Translations under genes and position numbers: made by a program | Notes under the pieces: model-generated | Told to the model about the DNA's origin: nothing | Seen by the model: the letters and a program-made list of their open reading frames with translations, nothing else | Database searches by the model: none | Assembly (NCBI GenBank): GCA_934133115.1 | Contig: CAKPAV010000139.1 | Location: forward strand, 1 to 5,024 | Origin: an uncultured Bacilli bacterium | GTDB taxonomy: Bacteria > Bacillota_I > Bacilli_A > RFN20 > CAG-826 | Length of the DNA stretch: 5,024 nucleotides | Direction of reading: 5' to 3' | Shown: in pieces, positions 4,918 to 5,024 of the stretch | How the letters are laid out: every line of letters begins with the position of its first letter | Numbering within the stretch: position 1 is the first letter of the stretch

Positions 4918-5024
4918 TATTTTTATAAAAAAAAGACTTAAAAAGTATCTAGAGAAATCAATCATATGTTACACTTTTTTATAAAAAGCTCTTTTCTGCC
5001 TATAGACATATTATAAAAAAGTAT

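Noticed and set aside
4927..4950. Weak hairpin ACTT-TTT-AAGT followed by eight T on the minus strand, upstream of the secE promoter
   Set aside because: Only four strong positions of AT-rich stem; it could be a weak terminator of an upstream gene but the stem is too unstable to call.
4962..5024. Frame open from the right edge for about 20 codons on the minus strand, ending in TGA
   Set aside because: Length is within chance and the peptide resembles no expected upstream gene end such as L33; it cannot be supported as a partial gene.

Overview
The window looks like a chromosomal ribosomal-protein/transcription locus from a very AT-rich, low-GC Gram-positive bacterium (Bacillota, or a Mollicutes-like relative). 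This rests on gene order secE-nusG-rplK-rplA-rplJ-rplL-(RsmC/YbxB-type methyltransferase), Bacillus-like protein sequences, a 55-residue single-span SecE, strong AGGAGG-type ribosome binding sites and canonical TTGACA/TATAAT promoters. All four tryptophan codons in the window are TGG and all eight genes stop with TAA or TAG, so standard code 11 fits; nothing shows TGA read as Trp. I cannot assign a genus.

All genes are on the minus strand and are read from right to left. From the right edge: about 100 bases with no recognised gene; a promoter and short leader for secE-nusG, which overlap by one base; a separate extended -10 promoter and structured leader for rplK-rplA; a consensus promoter embedded in the last codons of rplA, followed by an L10-type attenuator leader and rplJ-rplL; a strong intrinsic terminator; a gene for an unusual protein with two HMA-like domains; two abutting hairpins with near-identical cores; a methyltransferase gene with its own promoter; and a 397-base AT-rich non-coding stretch ending in another consensus promoter that points out of the left edge, where rpoB would be expected.

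The genes serve protein export (SecE), transcription elongation and antitermination (NusG) and the large-subunit stalks (L11 and L10-L7/L12, plus L1 on the opposite side). RNA-level feedback is the main theme. The rplA leader, and more weakly the rplK leader, carry a motif resembling the L1 site of 23S rRNA. The rplJ leader carries an L10-binding element with a visible terminator and a complementary antiterminator.

Most of the window is conserved housekeeping DNA. The less expected parts are the tandem hairpins at 1052-1104, the two-domain HMA-like protein next to them, and the mutually exclusive hairpins before rplA.
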